Assembly: GCF_001299635.1 (NCBI RefSeq)
Contig: NZ_JRHN01000038.1
Span: 124,001-188,000 of the forward strand
Direction: 5' to 3'
DNA from: Clostridioides difficile
GTDB taxonomy: Bacteria > Bacillota > Clostridia > Peptostreptococcales > Peptostreptococcaceae
DNA: 64,000 nucleotides
Both the position numbers and the translations under genes were made by a program. The notes under the pieces are model-generated. The model searched no databases. It was not told the origin of the DNA and saw only the letters and a list, made by a program, of their open reading frames with translations. The number at the start of each line of letters is the position of its first letter. The stretch's first letter is position 1. This document shows positions 54,061 to 63,441 of the stretch, one piece after another.

Positions 54061-55419
54061 TTGAGTAACATAATAACTAATTTAATAGAGTCAATATTTA
54101 CTAATCCGATAACTATATTGTTTTTACTTGCAATAACTTTATATTCTGTTTTTAAGATAATAGAAAATAACAGAGTATACTCGTTTGTAAGTTCAAAACT
54201 AGAAGAAATCAATAGAAACCATAAAACGAGTGAATTTTATGGAAAGGTAAGGAATGATTACTATACATATAGCAAAGAAAATCCTTATTCTGACGTAAAT
54301 ATAACTTCTTTTATAGAAGAAGTTGTATCAGATTTAAAACACAACAACTTACCACTTTTAGAGAAGATTAGAAGTATAAAAAATTCATCTTCAATAAGTA
54401 TTTTGCTTGGAGTTTTAGGTACATTTGTTGGACTTTCTACAATGCTTTTATGTGTTGATACCAAAGACATTATAAATTCACTTCCTTCGACTATTAGTAG
54501 TATGCAGACTGCATTTACAACAAGCATCTTTGGAGTTGTATTTTCTCTAATTATAGGCTACTGTACAAAGATAAAAGATTGTGAACATGTTTTAATACAG
54601 ATAATGTTAAAATGCGAAAATTTATTAACATCTGAGATAACTCATTTTAAATCAGAAAGAATGGATTTAAAAGTAGAAGAGGTAAAAAATACAATAAAAC
54701 AAATAAGTAAGTCTATAGAAGCTATTGAAAAATTTGATAAAATATCTAAAGATTTAAATGACTTTAATGATGAATTCATAAGTGGAATAGAAGCTTTAAA
54801 AAGCCTTTTAGAGGGTTCTCAAAGCTCTATTAAGACCTTTGACCAAAGCGTAAGAAAATTAGATAAACAGTTTAATATTTTAAATGTAAAGTTTGTAAAA
54901 CTGTTTGATAAGTATGATAATCAAGACAACATAAATAAAGAGATTTTATTTGACATAAAAGAATCTTCAAAAAATATATACAATGCTACTGAAAGCCAGT
55001 TTAAAATTAGAGACTACATAAAAAATATAAATGCAGGATTTGCTTTATATGAAAGAAGTGCCCAAGATTTATTAACTAAATTAATGACTCATGAAAATAA
55101 AATATCTCAAAATCAAAAAATTCTTTTAGATGAAAAGTTTACTCTAGATGATTCAATAAAAAATCTTTCAAGTATTATTGAAAACTTTTCCAATGACCTA
55201 CAAGTTAAACTAGATATAATGTTTGAGAATTCTTTAGATATTCAAGATAAATTAGACGTTATGTTTAATAACTCTTTTATGCATGATGAAGTTCCTCTTG
55301 AGAGTGAAGAATTATTTAAAGATGATATCGATAGTGTATTTAACCCTTTCAGCGAAGAAATTTATGAGATAGAAAATAATGAAATAAAGATCATAGGTGA
55401 GGATGAGTTAAATGAATAA
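54061..55419 (+). CDS. MotA/TolQ/ExbB-type protein with long coiled-coil tail (ZorA-like)
   Basis: 452 residues from a TTG start (AGGGGAT upstream). Membrane segments lie near 17-33, 112-132 and 150-168. The second contains GVLGTFVGLSTML and the third MQTAFTTSIFGVVFSLI, the MotA/ExbB channel pattern and particularly that of ZorA from Zorya systems. A cytoplasmic tail of about 280 residues is strongly helical, as in ZorA. It overlaps the OmpA-like gene by 8 bases; together they should form a proton- or sodium-driven membrane motor. No known effector gene follows. Confidence 0.75.
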   Translation: MSNIITNLIESIFTNPITILFLLAITLYSVFKIIENNRVYSFVSSKLEEINRNHKTSEFYGKVRNDYYTYSKENPYSDVNITSFIEEVVSDLKHNNLPLLEKIRSIKNSSSISILLGVLGTFVGLSTMLLCVDTKDIINSLPSTISSMQTAFTTSIFGVVFSLIIGYCTKIKDCEHVLIQIMLKCENLLTSEITHFKSERMDLKVEEVKNTIKQISKSIEAIEKFDKISKDLNDFNDEFISGIEALKSLLEGSQSSIKTFDQSVRKLDKQFNILNVKFVKLFDKYDNQDNINKEILFDIKESSKNIYNATESQFKIRDYIKNINAGFALYERSAQDLLTKLMTHENKISQNQKILLDEKFTLDDSIKNLSSIIENFSNDLQVKLDIMFENSLDIQDKLDVMFNNSFMHDEVPLESEELFKDDIDSVFNPFSEEIYEIENNEIKIIGEDELNE

Positions 55420-56044
55420 TAAATATAGAAGAACTGTTAACAGAGAATTTGAAAAGAGTAGCTTTTGGCCAACATTTACAGATTTATTATCAACTGTATT
55501 GATGGTTGTGATTCTTATCTTATTTAGTTCAGAAAGTATTTCAGGTTCTGTCGAGCAAGATTTGGCCAAGAACGTCAATGCTTCTGTTGAGGAGACCTTT
55601 AAAAAAAGTGGTATTCCTGTGAAAGTAGATAAGGTTAATGGTCAAGTAACCTTTGGTGAAAGAACTATGTTTGATGTAGATAGTGATGTTTTAAAACCAG
55701 AGGCTAAAGAAATGTTAAAAATGTTTGTTCCAAAGTACATAGAAACTATTTATAAAGATTATGGGGATTATATATCAAAAATAGTTATAGAAGGCCATAC
55801 AGATGATGTAGGGAGCTATATATACAATTTAGACCTGTCCCAAAGAAGAGCATATAGTGTTGCAAAGTATATAGTAGGGGATGAGATTGGTGACTATAAA
55901 TATAAAGATAAGGTTACTAGACATATTATTGCAATAGGAAGATCAAAAGCTGAACTTATAAAAGATGGAGATAATGGAGTAAACAGAGATGCATCTAGAA
56001 GGGTAGAGCTAAAATATGAAATAAATATTAATCAAAATAAATAA
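55412..56044 (+). CDS. MotB/OmpA-like peptidoglycan-binding protein (ZorB-like)
   Basis: 210 residues. A single membrane helix near 22-39 starts with FTDLLSTVLMVVILILF; Asp24 sits where MotB and ZorB have their ion-carrying Asp. The OmpA-like domain (about 75-205) has FGERTMFDVDSDVLKPEA, EGHTDDVGSY, NLDLSQRRAYSV and NRDASRRVEL, which bind peptidoglycan. Overlap with the upstream gene and the complementary roles point to one stator-like complex. Confidence 0.85.
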   Translation: MNNKYRRTVNREFEKSSFWPTFTDLLSTVLMVVILILFSSESISGSVEQDLAKNVNASVEETFKKSGIPVKVDKVNGQVTFGERTMFDVDSDVLKPEAKEMLKMFVPKYIETIYKDYGDYISKIVIEGHTDDVGSYIYNLDLSQRRAYSVAKYIVGDEIGDYKYKDKVTRHIIAIGRSKAELIKDGDNGVNRDASRRVELKYEININQNK

Positions 56045-56465
56045 TTGAATTTTTATAAAAAAAAAGAAGGCAGTTGGTGTGAGCTTTAAGCCTTCTTTAA
56101 GGAAAAAGTTTATTTATTTTTGTTGATATTTAACATATTATAGTTTTTAGAAAAAATTTGCAATATCTTAAACGTAAATGGTCGTTTAAAATGCATAACT
56201 GGGTACTACTGATGTAAAATATTTCATTTTATATAATATAAAATTTATAAGCAGTCAATTGTTGATATTATTATACGATAACAAGTCATTTAAAATAATA
56301 TGTAGAAAAATATCATAAAAACCCATATAATGCTAGAGCTATTAGTATATTATATAGAGCTTAGAATAATTTAATTATTTATTAATTAGATTATAGTAGA
56401 AAAATAAAAAGGTAACAACTAACCTTAGTTGTTACCTTTTTATTGATGAAAAAATTTAACTTTAA
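56045..56465. other. Convergent intergenic region with two terminators
   Basis: AGAAGGC (about 56065) pairs with GCCTTCT (about 56090) after the ZorB-like gene. At 56406-56441 GGTAACAACT pairs with AGTTGTTACC, with A and T runs on both sides, serving the cyclase gene on the minus strand. Between them about 300 AT-rich bases show no gene. Confidence 0.75.
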
Positions 56466-57869
56466 TCATTTTTTTATCAATTGATAGCCAAAACAGATTC
56501 CTGCTCCTCCAGATTTCTTAATTTGATACATTGCTTGGTCTGCTTTATTGATTAATTCTTCTGCATTATTTCCATCTTCTGGATAGCAAGCTATGCCAAC
56601 ACTAGTATTGCAGTATACTGAGCCATTTTTTAAATTCCATGGTTTTTTAAATCTATTATGTATAAAATTTATTAAATTGCGAATATTATCTTTTGTAATA
56701 TCCCCACCAATTACAGCAACAAATTCATCGCCACCATTTCTATAAACAGAATTCTTAAGAAGTGGAATTGAAGAGAAAAAATCCCCAAGTTTTACAAGGA
56801 ATTCATCACCAGCATCATGCCCATAATTATCATTAATTACCTTAAAGCCATCAATATCGAAAAAGATTACATATCCTTGTTCATCTTCTTTAGCATTGTC
56901 GATTCTATTTTTACATTCTTCAATAAGCATCCTTCGGTTTGGCAGACCTGTTAACACGTCGTAATTTGCCATATATTCAATTAATTCTTCATTCTTTTTA
57001 TTATCAATTATATCTGCACTACTAACAAGATGAGCAAGACGACCATCAACCCACCTAAAAGCTGTACTAAATACTCTAAACCACGCTCCATCAAAAGGTC
57101 TTTGATAATTCCATGTATATACTCCTGTACTATTCCCATTTTCATCAATAAGATTTTCTTGTGGACAAAACTCACAAGGAGATGTCTGTCCTGGGAAAAG
57201 AATTTGCCAGCATTTATGGTTTGAAAATTGAGATACGCCACCATAAGGAGCAGCCATTGACTCATTGACATATAAAATATCATATGTATAAAAATCAATT
57301 ATATAAATATCTATGCCTGTATGATTTATTATTCCTTCAAGTGCAGTCTGTGTGAATAAAACTTTATTTCTATGTATTCTTATTCCTAAATACTTTTCAA
57401 GCATTGAAAGTACAATGGCTAATGTCTTAAGTTCAGAATCAGAAAAATCTACTTTACTGCATGTAGTATTTAGAAATAAGATAAAACCATAGTTATTAAA
57501 ATATTCATCTACTACAGAAATTCCAAGCAAAGATTTTGCAGAAAAAATATTCATAAAATCAATCTCACATGATTTATAATCTTTATTTTTATCTAAGTAG
57601 ATTATTTCTTGATGAGCTAATTGATTTTGAAAATCTGACTTAATTTCGCATGCATTAAAACTATTGCATAATTTTATATCATTCAAACTATAATTTTCAA
57701 TTAAATTAAATTGATTATATTGGTCTGCTTCATATACTAAACCACATTCAAATGAGAAGGTATTACAGATAAGTTCAAGAGACTTAGTAATTGTTTTTGT
57801 ATCTATCTGTTTTCCAATGAGCATATTAGCAAGTGCTTGAATAAGTGTATAATGTGAGTTATCTTTCAT
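56466..57869 (-). CDS. Cytoplasmic diguanylate cyclase with GAF and PAS domains
   Basis: 467 residues, no membrane helix. Residues about 20-165 look like a GAF domain; about 170-290 a PAS domain with a cysteine pair in SPCEFCPQENL; about 305-460 GGDEF with DIDGFKVINDNYGHDAGDE and RNGGDEF intact. It should make c-di-GMP. The PAS cysteine motif is close to the one at the C-terminus of the 8186-11617 protein. The 5' leader may be structured. TAGGAGGT precedes the ATG. Confidence 0.9.
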   Translation of the reverse strand: MKDNSHYTLIQALANMLIGKQIDTKTITKSLELICNTFSFECGLVYEADQYNQFNLIENYSLNDIKLCNSFNACEIKSDFQNQLAHQEIIYLDKNKDYKSCEIDFMNIFSAKSLLGISVVDEYFNNYGFILFLNTTCSKVDFSDSELKTLAIVLSMLEKYLGIRIHRNKVLFTQTALEGIINHTGIDIYIIDFYTYDILYVNESMAAPYGGVSQFSNHKCWQILFPGQTSPCEFCPQENLIDENGNSTGVYTWNYQRPFDGAWFRVFSTAFRWVDGRLAHLVSSADIIDNKKNEELIEYMANYDVLTGLPNRRMLIEECKNRIDNAKEDEQGYVIFFDIDGFKVINDNYGHDAGDEFLVKLGDFFSSIPLLKNSVYRNGGDEFVAVIGGDITKDNIRNLINFIHNRFKKPWNLKNGSVYCNTSVGIACYPEDGNNAEELINKADQAMYQIKKSGGAGICFGYQLIKK

Positions 57870-58320
57870 TTTTACCTCCTAAGTAAAAATCCTGTCAATA
57901 ACTCATCATTTGGCTAAGTTTGAAATGAGAATTTCCTTCCTCAAATATAGGTTAAGATAGTTAAACTGACAGTTATCAAAGTTTAAAATTATATTTTTAT
58001 ATTACTAATAATGACTTATTTAGCTATTTTCTTTTAGTTAATACATATATTATAGTATATTTTTTTAATGGATTAAAGCTTAAAAATTCCTTATGATGCA
58101 ATTTATTATTATCACTATTATATTAAACATTATTACTTAAAAATACATAAAAAAGTAACAGTTTATATTGTAAAAATAAAGAAATAATAAAGGTATTATT
58201 TTTTCAATGTTAAGTCAATATAATCTGACTATATAAGAGAAATATTGATACTAAATAGTTAATTATGATAAAATAAGTCGATAGATGTTGTAAAGTATTA
58301 TGAAAATGGAGGAGTAGTTT
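57870..58320. other. Divergent intergenic region with possible structured leader
   Basis: On the minus strand, just upstream of the cyclase ribosome site, CTGTCA and TGACAG (57892-57897 and 57967-57972) can close an 81-base region containing further pairing (TTTGAGG...TTTCAAA). Toward the other side TTATGATAAAAT near 58264 may be a -10 for the metallo-beta-lactamase gene. No gene seen. Confidence 0.4.
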
Positions 58321-59493
58321 GTGATAGGAAGTAGTATAAAAAATAGTAATATAAAAAGTAAAAGAAATTCTAAATTTAAAGCTTTAGTATTTTTACTGAT
58401 AATATCTATATCGATTTATTTGACTGGTTGCGATACATCAGATAATGGCAACAATCAATCAAATAACAAAGATTCCTTATCTAGTAGTATATCAAGTGAT
58501 AAAAATGTAAAAATTCATTTTATTAACACTGGAAATAGTGATGCAATATTGATTCAAGAGGGTAAAACTTTTTCATTGATAGATGGTGGGGATAATGATG
58601 ATGAAAATTTAATGGTAGATTATCTTAATAAGCAAGGTGTAAAAGATATTAAGTATCTTATAGCTACCCATTCTCATGCAGATCACTTAGGTGGACTTGA
58701 TTCTGTTGTCAAAAACTTTAACATAGAGAATGTTTTTGTATCAAATGGTTCAGCAGAAACAAAGAGTTATAGAGACTTTATAAATGCTTTGGTAGATAAA
58801 GATTTATCTCCAAGTGTACCACTTGAAAATAAGAAGTTTTATTTAGAAGATTCTTACTTTGAAGTTCTAAATACAAATGGTGGAGATACGACTAATGAAC
58901 AATCTCTAGTTCTTGCATATACTAATGGTAAAGATAAAGCTTTATTTACAGGTGATGCTGAAGAAGGTACAGAAAAAGAGATACTATCAAAACTTAGCAA
59001 AGTAGACCTTTTAAAAGTGGCTCATCATGGTTCTCGTAGTAGTTCATCTCAAGCGTTTTTAGATAAAGTAGACCCTGAGTATGCAGTCCTTTTAGTAGGT
59101 AAAGGTAATTCATATGGTCATCCACATCAAGAAACAATGAACAAATTGGAAAAAATGGGAGTAAAGGTACATAGAAGTGATGAGTGTTCAGACATAATAT
59201 TTGAATCGACAGGTGATGGAGTATTTACAAGTTGTAAAGATGGAAGCTATAAAAAAGGGGTTAGAGAAGATGGAAACTCTGAAAAATCAAATAACAATAC
59301 AATAAAAAATGAACCTCTAAATAAAGAACAAAATGTATCTAATACATCAGAAATAGTGTATTTTACTCCAAAAGGGAAGAGTTATCACTCAACAAAAAAT
59401 TGTAGTGGTCTTTCAAGAAGTAAAAAAATATTATCAGGTACTATTTCCGAAAGTAAAAAAAATGACCCATGTGATATATGTTATGGAAAATAA
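58321..59493 (+). CDS. Metallo-beta-lactamase-fold lipoprotein (ComEC C-terminal type)
   Basis: 390 residues from GTG 58321, with GGAGG upstream. Lipoprotein signal: hydrophobic stretch then LTGC near residue 38. The hydrolase domain (about 60-290) is like the free-standing ComEC/Rec2 C-terminal nuclease-like proteins: THSHADHLGGLD, TGDAEEGTE and VAHHGSRSSSS hold the metal ligands. The last about 45 residues carry HSTKNCSGLSRSK and DPCDICYG, a small Cys-containing module seen at the end of related proteins. It acts outside the membrane; the substrate is unknown. Confidence 0.88.
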   Translation: MIGSSIKNSNIKSKRNSKFKALVFLLIISISIYLTGCDTSDNGNNQSNNKDSLSSSISSDKNVKIHFINTGNSDAILIQEGKTFSLIDGGDNDDENLMVDYLNKQGVKDIKYLIATHSHADHLGGLDSVVKNFNIENVFVSNGSAETKSYRDFINALVDKDLSPSVPLENKKFYLEDSYFEVLNTNGGDTTNEQSLVLAYTNGKDKALFTGDAEEGTEKEILSKLSKVDLLKVAHHGSRSSSSQAFLDKVDPEYAVLLVGKGNSYGHPHQETMNKLEKMGVKVHRSDECSDIIFESTGDGVFTSCKDGSYKKGVREDGNSEKSNNNTIKNEPLNKEQNVSNTSEIVYFTPKGKSYHSTKNCSGLSRSKKILSGTISESKKNDPCDICYGK

Positions 59494-59535
59494 TAAAAGA
59501 GCAAATAATAAAAAATAAAATAAATGCATAAAAAA

Positions 59536-59590
59536 AATAAGCTATAATTAGTAGATAACACATTTTATCTATACGAATAGCTTATTTTTT
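59536..59590. terminator. Bidirectional terminator between MBL gene and lexA
   Basis: AATAAGCTAT pairs with ATAGCTTATT, A-run before and T-run after; loop of about 30 bases with some inner pairing. Confidence 0.8.
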
Positions 59591-59607
59591 TAGTATTCTT
59601 TAAATAG

Positions 59608-60255
59608 TTATTTTATAACTCTAAATACACCAGTTACAATACCTACAATTTCAACTTCTGAATCATTAAGCATAATTGGTTCCATAAAATCATTTTCTGG
59701 CTGAAGTCTTATTAAGTGTCCTTCTTTAAAAAACCTCTTAACCGTAGCAGATTCACCATTTATAAGTGCAACTACTATCTGAGAATTCAAGGCTGTATTT
59801 TTTTTGTCTACTACAACGTAATCTTCATCTAAAATTCCTGCATTAATCATACTTTCGCCTTTTACTCTTAATACAAAATTATTACTGCCCTTTACTAAAC
59901 TGGCAGGGAATGGAATGTATTCCTCTATGTTTTGTTGAGCTAAAATGGGTTCTCCAGCTGTTATTTGACCTACTAATGGAAGTTCTATTATTTCTTGATT
60001 AGCTCCAGAAACATCATTTACTTTACTACGTTCTAAAACTTCAATAGCTCTTGGTTTAGTAGGGTCTTTTCTTATGTATCCCAGTTTTTCAAGTTTATTT
60101 AGATGAGAGTGTACAGTTGAAGTAGATCTTAACCCTACAGCAGTACATATTTCTCTTACAGCAGGTGGATAACCTTTTAATATGATTTGAGACTTTATAA
60201 ATTCCAATATCAAAACTTGCTTTTCAGTTAGATCTAAATACATAACATCACTCAT
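59608..60255 (-). CDS. lexA: SOS repressor LexA
   Basis: 215 residues (211 if the second ATG at 60243 is used). The N-terminal winged helix shows PPAVREICTAVGLRSTSTVHSHLNK-type residues (REICTAVGLRSTSTVHSHL). The Ala-Gly cleavage site is in ITAGEPI; the catalytic Ser in GESMINAG and Lys in GESATVKRFF form the self-cleaving dyad. A LexA-box match lies upstream at 60328, so it should control itself. Confidence 0.96.
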   Translation of the reverse strand: MSDVMYLDLTEKQVLILEFIKSQIILKGYPPAVREICTAVGLRSTSTVHSHLNKLEKLGYIRKDPTKPRAIEVLERSKVNDVSGANQEIIELPLVGQITAGEPILAQQNIEEYIPFPASLVKGSNNFVLRVKGESMINAGILDEDYVVVDKKNTALNSQIVVALINGESATVKRFFKEGHLIRLQPENDFMEPIMLNDSEVEIVGIVTGVFRVIK

Positions 60256-60327
60256 TTCTAAACATATTTTGTTTTTATTTCCATACGTTTTATATTTTTA
60301 ATTATAACATAATCCATTTATATCTGC

Positions 60328-60339
60328 AAACATTTGTTC
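60328..60339 (-). promoter_or_regulatory. lexA: LexA operator upstream of lexA
   Basis: On the minus strand GAACAAATGTTT fits GAAC-N4-GTTY, the Gram-positive LexA box. It overlaps a plausible -35 (TTGCAG) placed 17 bases from TATAAT at 60301-60306, so LexA binding would block the promoter. Confidence 0.8.
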
Positions 60340-60346
60340 CTGATTT

Positions 60347-61474
60347 TTAATCATCCTCAATCCATTCAAAATTCTTAACTATATCACGTTTTACATTCTT
60401 TTTATGAGCTGCATAAAGCTGAGTAGTTGTGACATTATCATGGTCAAGTAAGTTTTGAACATCGTATATAGAAAATCCTGTTTGGATTAGGGAAGTCGCA
60501 GCAGTTGCTCTTAATTTATGAGGACTATATCCATTATCTCTAGTCGTATCCAGTGGAATAGAGGTATATTTTTTTACCAATGTTCTTATAGCTTTTGCTG
60601 TAATTCTCTTGTTTTGAAGAGATAAGAATAAAGCATCTTTTTCATCATCGTTTAATAAATCATCTCTTATTCTTTCATTTTGCAAATAGTCTTTTATTAC
60701 ATGTTCGCAAGTATGGTTTATAGGCATTAAAACTTCCTTTCCACGTTTTCTATATATTTTAAATTCTCCTCTTGAAAAATTAAAAGAGGATATGTTTAAT
60801 TCTCTAAGTTCGTTTAATCTAAGCCCATATGTAACAAATAGAGCTAAAATAGCTTTATCACGCAATTTAGTCTTTCTCCAATATACTTTTTCTTTTTCTG
60901 TAAGGCCTTCACCTGTTTCTACTGATTCTAACATCTTAGCAACTTCATCTATTTCAAGACGTTTAATAGCATCTGGTTGAGGTTTAGGAAGTTTTATTGG
61001 ATTAAATCCATCAGTTATATTATTATCTATTTGAGAGTTCCTATATAAGAATTTAAATAGAGTAGAGATGGATGATTTTTTTCTTGCCAAAGCTCTATTA
61101 TTATTTTCAAAAATTAATGTGTTTTTTTCTGTATTTTTATAATATCTACTACAATAATCACCTAAGAATAAATTTATATCTCTTGATTTTATTGTATTAA
61201 AGTCATCTTCAGTAATATCTTTTATACAATCTGCACTTGTTAATTCTTTAGTTTCAACCAAATATGAACAGAAAAAATTTATATCTTCTAAATAAGCAAG
61301 TCGTGTGGAAACTGCAACAGAGCCTTTTAAATATATAAAATAATCCTTCATAAATATAGGAAGTTTATTTTCCAAAAGTAGACATTTTTCTATAAGCTCA
61401 TTTTCCTTGATGACGATATTATCAGGTTTATCTGATTTATTATGTATTTTTATAATTTTCTTATCATTATTCAA
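60347..61474 (-). CDS. Tyrosine recombinase (XerC/D-like)
   Basis: 375 residues from TTG 61474 with AGGAGG at good spacing. The SAM-like N-terminal DNA-binding domain is about residues 35-155. Catalytic residues: Arg in TYGLRLNELREL, HKLRATAATSL, and the Tyr nucleophile in TTTQLYAAHKK after the LLDHDNV box. It lies directly upstream of lexA with no sign of a mobile element around it, so it may be a housekeeping or orphan recombinase. Confidence 0.93.
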   Translation of the reverse strand: MNNDKKIIKIHNKSDKPDNIVIKENELIEKCLLLENKLPIFMKDYFIYLKGSVAVSTRLAYLEDINFFCSYLVETKELTSADCIKDITEDDFNTIKSRDINLFLGDYCSRYYKNTEKNTLIFENNNRALARKKSSISTLFKFLYRNSQIDNNITDGFNPIKLPKPQPDAIKRLEIDEVAKMLESVETGEGLTEKEKVYWRKTKLRDKAILALFVTYGLRLNELRELNISSFNFSRGEFKIYRKRGKEVLMPINHTCEHVIKDYLQNERIRDDLLNDDEKDALFLSLQNKRITAKAIRTLVKKYTSIPLDTTRDNGYSPHKLRATAATSLIQTGFSIYDVQNLLDHDNVTTTQLYAAHKKNVKRDIVKNFEWIEDD

Positions 61475-61781
61475 AATTAAACCTCCTAAAGTAAAAATAT
61501 AAATCTTTTAAATTATATAAATTAATTATAAATCTTTAATTTAATTATTTTTTGTATTTTTAAGAGATTAGTAGTGCTTTAATCGAGATTAGCACTAACT
61601 ATTCCCTAAATCCACATTTAAAGACTAGTTGTATTTAAGTACTCTTTTTTTATTTCTCAATATATTTTAAGAATTATTCTATAAATATATTGAGAAATTT
61701 TATACTCTACTGAAATCTTTTTTATTTAATATTTTTATATGTTTCTAATAAAACTAAATATATTGTAAAATATACAGCTCT
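61475..61781. other. Intergenic region with two hairpins
   Basis: TAGTGCT/AGCACTA forms a hairpin near 61570-61596. TTTCTCAATATATTT at 61653 pairs with AAATATATTGAGAAA, ending near 61698, then TTTT. The second is probably a terminator for the membrane protein gene on the minus strand. No gene seen. Confidence 0.6.
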
Positions 61782-62627
61782 TTAATTAAAGTTTTTAAAT
61801 GGACTGACCAAACTTAAAATATAAGATATTATTAGAGTTACCACTGAAAAAATAAGCCCTATCGCCATAAAAAAACTCACAAATATATTATATTGAACTA
61901 TCAGACTGGATATATTCAAGTTATCAGGTCCAAGTAAGTATGTAATTAGACTTATCGCAAAAATAACTATGATTATAAAACTCAAACCATTTAAGCTGTT
62001 TTTTAAATCAGCACTACTAAGTGACATATGTGTAGATATAGAATACATTAGGAACATAAATATAAAATACTTAAATGAATATATACTAGGTGTTAACAAC
62101 ATTACTTTTATAAAATTAGAAATATCATCTATAATAATGTGTATAAAACCGTTTATATTGAAACTATTAATCATACTTACATATAATTTTAAGTCTATAT
62201 TTTGTGTCACTTTCATATAACTCTCTGGCAACAATATATTAAAAAGTAAAATAATCATTATTGTTCCACCTATAATAGGTGCAATTCCTATAAAGAAATT
62301 TCCTATACTTTGATAAAGACTATCTTTCTTATAACTATGACTTACATATCCTAATATGCCATCATTTTTACTTTCTATTGGTCTGAAAAATTTAACTGAA
62401 TTTATTTTATGCATAAAAATCAAGCACATTATCAAATGACTAAGTTCATGAATAAATGTTCCTATAGCTCCAGTTACAATAATCCCAGTTTTTCCAAAAG
62501 ATGAAAATATAAATTTATTGTTTAGATTTTCTGTAATACTAAAAATCAGTCCAAAAACAATAAATATTCCTAAAAAGCAAAAGATATTTATCATACTTAT
62601 TTTTAAAATTTCGATTATATGAATCAT
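61782..62627 (-). CDS. Multi-pass membrane protein with HELSH motif (putative M50-like metalloprotease)
   Basis: 281 residues, about seven hydrophobic segments. HELSH at residues 60-64 inside a helix matches the HExxH zinc site of membrane proteases such as SpoIVFB and S2P. The usual second motif (NxxPxxxxDG) is not found, so activity is uncertain. The run of genes with ACT protein and spoVS behind it gives no direct hint. Confidence 0.65.
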   Translation of the reverse strand: MIHIIEILKISMINIFCFLGIFIVFGLIFSITENLNNKFIFSSFGKTGIIVTGAIGTFIHELSHLIMCLIFMHKINSVKFFRPIESKNDGILGYVSHSYKKDSLYQSIGNFFIGIAPIIGGTIMIILLFNILLPESYMKVTQNIDLKLYVSMINSFNINGFIHIIIDDISNFIKVMLLTPSIYSFKYFIFMFLMYSISTHMSLSSADLKNSLNGLSFIIIVIFAISLITYLLGPDNLNISSLIVQYNIFVSFFMAIGLIFSVVTLIISYILSLVSPFKNFN

Positions 62628-62656
62628 AAATTAAAACCTCATGTAGAAGTATTTGA

Positions 62657-63028
62657 CTACTCTACTTCATATCCATTACAAGTTAGAATTTTACAAGCAT
62701 TTTCTATATCTTTTTCTTTTATTAAAATATAATCTGTATCATATGTAGAAATTGCAAATATGCTTATTTTATTTTCTGCTAATAAGCCACTTAGTTTAGA
62801 TAAAATTCCTATAAGTGAAAAATCTAAAGGTCCTAGTATCTTAAGTATTCTCCACTCTTTTTCCGACTTAACATCAGAAGGAATATTATTATTTGAACAT
62901 ACAACACTTAATTCATCCTCAGTCTTAGTTATAGAGTAAAAGTTTTTTGTATCTATCCATGTTGGTATTTTACTATCATTATTTAATCTACATACTGCAT
63001 ACTCTTCTGCAAATAATTTTAATTTCAT
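62657..63028 (-). CDS. ACT-domain protein (CASTOR-like small regulator)
   Basis: 123 residues from ATG 63028; GGAGGAG lies 9 bases upstream. The C-terminal half is an ACT domain (ILGPLDFSLIGILSKLSGLLAENKISIFAIS), the N-terminal half a second ACT-like fold (YAVCRLNNDSKIPTW). Such two-ACT proteins bind amino acids; the ligand is unknown. It lies 29 bases before the HELSH membrane protein, possibly one operon. Confidence 0.82.
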   Translation of the reverse strand: MKLKLFAEEYAVCRLNNDSKIPTWIDTKNFYSITKTEDELSVVCSNNNIPSDVKSEKEWRILKILGPLDFSLIGILSKLSGLLAENKISIFAISTYDTDYILIKEKDIENACKILTCNGYEVE

Positions 63029-63108
63029 AATGTATATCTCCTCCAAACTTATTTGTCTACTTAAGATTATACATTAAAAATTATATAAAATAAAACATAT
63101 AACGTAAA

Positions 63109-63149
63109 AAAGGTTCACTATAGTATCCTATTTCTATAGCCAACCTTTA
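63109..63149 (-). terminator. Terminator of spoVS
   Basis: AAAGGTT-ACTATAG pairs with CTATAG-AACCTTT; on the minus strand it is followed by a T-run. Confidence 0.8.
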
Positions 63150-63180
63150 AAACTTAATTAAATTCTAATAAAAAGATATA

Positions 63181-63441
63181 TTATCTAGGTTCAATTATAA
63201 GTTTAATGGCTGTTTTCTTATCACCCTCGATTTCTATATCAGTAAATGCGGGAATGCAAACTAAATCCATTCCACTAGGTGCAACAAAACCTCTTGCTAT
63301 TGCAATTGATTTTATCGCTTGATTTAGAGCTCCAGCTCCTATAGCTTGTATTTCTGCAATACCTCGTTCTCTCAGTACTCCAGCCAAGGCTCCAGCTACA
63401 GAATTAGGATTAGATTTTGATGAAACTTTTAGTACTTCCAT
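63181..63441 (-). CDS. spoVS: Stage V sporulation protein S
   Basis: 86 residues, nearly invariant family: EVLKVSSKSNPNSVAGALAG at the N-terminus, QAIGAGALNQAIKSIAIARG, and FTDIEIEGDKKTAIKLIIEPR-like end. Small Alba-like protein affecting sporulation and septation in B. subtilis. AGGAG upstream; own terminator. Confidence 0.97.
   Translation of the reverse strand: MEVLKVSSKSNPNSVAGALAGVLRERGIAEIQAIGAGALNQAIKSIAIARGFVAPSGMDLVCIPAFTDIEIEGDKKTAIKLIIEPR

Noticed and set aside
60347-61474. Third integrative element marked by the tyrosine recombinase
   Set aside because: No split gene, no tRNA, no flanking repeats and no cargo are visible around it.
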